Below are positions 22,068 to 22,237 of a stretch of 22,237 bases of DNA, piece by piece. The stretch is from a bacterium (GTDB lineage: Bacteria; Eremiobacterota; Eremiobacteria; Baltobacterales; Baltobacteraceae): assembly GCA_021784715.1 (NCBI GenBank), contig JAJYHP010000165.1, positions 1 to 22,237 of the forward strand, in the 5' to 3' direction. A model generated the notes under the pieces. That model searched no databases and was not told the DNA's origin. It saw nothing but the letters and a program-made list of their open reading frames with translations. Within the stretch, counting starts at the first letter, position 1, and every line of letters begins with the position of its first letter. The translations under genes and the position numbers were made by a program.

Positions 22068-22237
22068 CTAGGTCCGGCGCTTGCGCGCGGCGGCCGACTT
22101 CTTCTTTTTACGGACGCTCGGTTTTTCGTAGTGTTCGTGCTTGCGCGCTTCGGCGAGAATGCCCGCTTTTTGCGTGGCTTTCTTGAAACGGCGCAGCGCG
22201 CTCTCGATGGTTTCACCGGCTGAGACACGTACTTCCA
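22068..22237 (-). CDS. rpsU: 30S ribosomal protein bS21 (5' end missing by one base)
   Basis: Reading the minus strand from the window edge gives [A]TG GAA GTA CGT ..., that is (M)[17 protein letters not shown], followed by [31 protein letters not shown] and a basic tail ending RKRRT, then TAG at 22068-22070. This is bS21, a small basic protein of the 30S subunit near the mRNA exit site, with normal length (56 residues). Only the first base of the ATG lies outside the window. It heads the rpsU-yqeY-nfeD-floA series; its promoter is outside the window. Confidence 0.95.
   Translation of the reverse strand, partial: EVRVSAGETIESALRRFKKATQKAGILAEARKHEHYEKPSVRKKKKSAAARKRRT

Overview
The window is a gene-dense, GC-rich bacterial chromosome segment (roughly 60-65% G+C by eye) with short intergenic gaps, many ATGA-type stop/start overlaps, six tRNA genes and no sign of phage, insertion sequences, CRISPR or plasmid functions. 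Gene content and order resemble Firmicutes/Terrabacteria housekeeping clusters, but base composition and protein style do not look like a typical Firmicute. A deep-branching lineage such as Candidatus Eremiobacterota (WPS-2) fits. That placement is inference from style and synteny, not a computed result. No stretch longer than about 150 bases lacks a gene.

Left part (1-10.5 kb), mixed strands: a tRNA-Leu whose 3' part is overlapped in antisense by an OxyR-type LysR regulator; divergent from it aroA (EPSP synthase) followed, with overlapping stop/start, by a methyltransferase-like protein with a long proline-rich tail; then on the minus strand an FmdB-type zinc ribbon protein, an SRPBCC-fold protein and an M20 amidohydrolase. 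Next come a plus-strand protein of unknown function, a large secreted Asp-box beta-propeller protein (minus) and a stand-alone EAL-domain c-di-GMP phosphodiesterase (plus).

Middle (10.5-12.0 kb): a minus-strand tRNA cluster, in transcription order Ser(GCT), Arg(ACG), a CAT-anticodon tRNA (Met elongator or Ile2), a small Cys-containing protein, Arg(CCG), tadA and Ser(CGA). TadA is the enzyme that makes inosine in tRNA-Arg(ACG), so modifier and substrate are neighbours.

Right part (12.0-22.2 kb): one uninterrupted minus-strand series, in transcription order rpsU (lacking only its first base in the window), yqeY, nfeD, floA, a one-TM protein of unknown function, phoH, ybeY, a dgkA-PAP2 fusion, a CorC/HlyC-type CBS protein, cdd, recO, ruvX, mltG, a DUF1292 gene and a DoxX-type membrane protein. 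This combines the Firmicutes-style rpsU-yqeY-...-phoH-ybeY-dgkA-cdd-recO cluster with the ruvX/DUF1292/mltG cluster, while pgpH and era are missing from their usual places. The genes serve ribosome assembly and RNA maturation (rpsU, ybeY, phoH), membrane microdomains (nfeD, floA), undecaprenyl-phosphate and peptidoglycan metabolism (dgkA-PAP2, mltG) and DNA repair (recO, ruvX).

I did not find an obviously new defence, mobile or biosynthetic system. The most noteworthy points are an NfeD protease domain with no lysine for its catalytic dyad, the DgkA-PAP2 fusion, the tadA/tRNA-Arg arrangement, a small C-C-H-C protein between tRNA genes, a phoH reading frame whose homology appears to begin before any normal start codon, a perfect 16-bp inverted repeat after tRNA-Arg(ACG), and strong over-representation of CGATCG.
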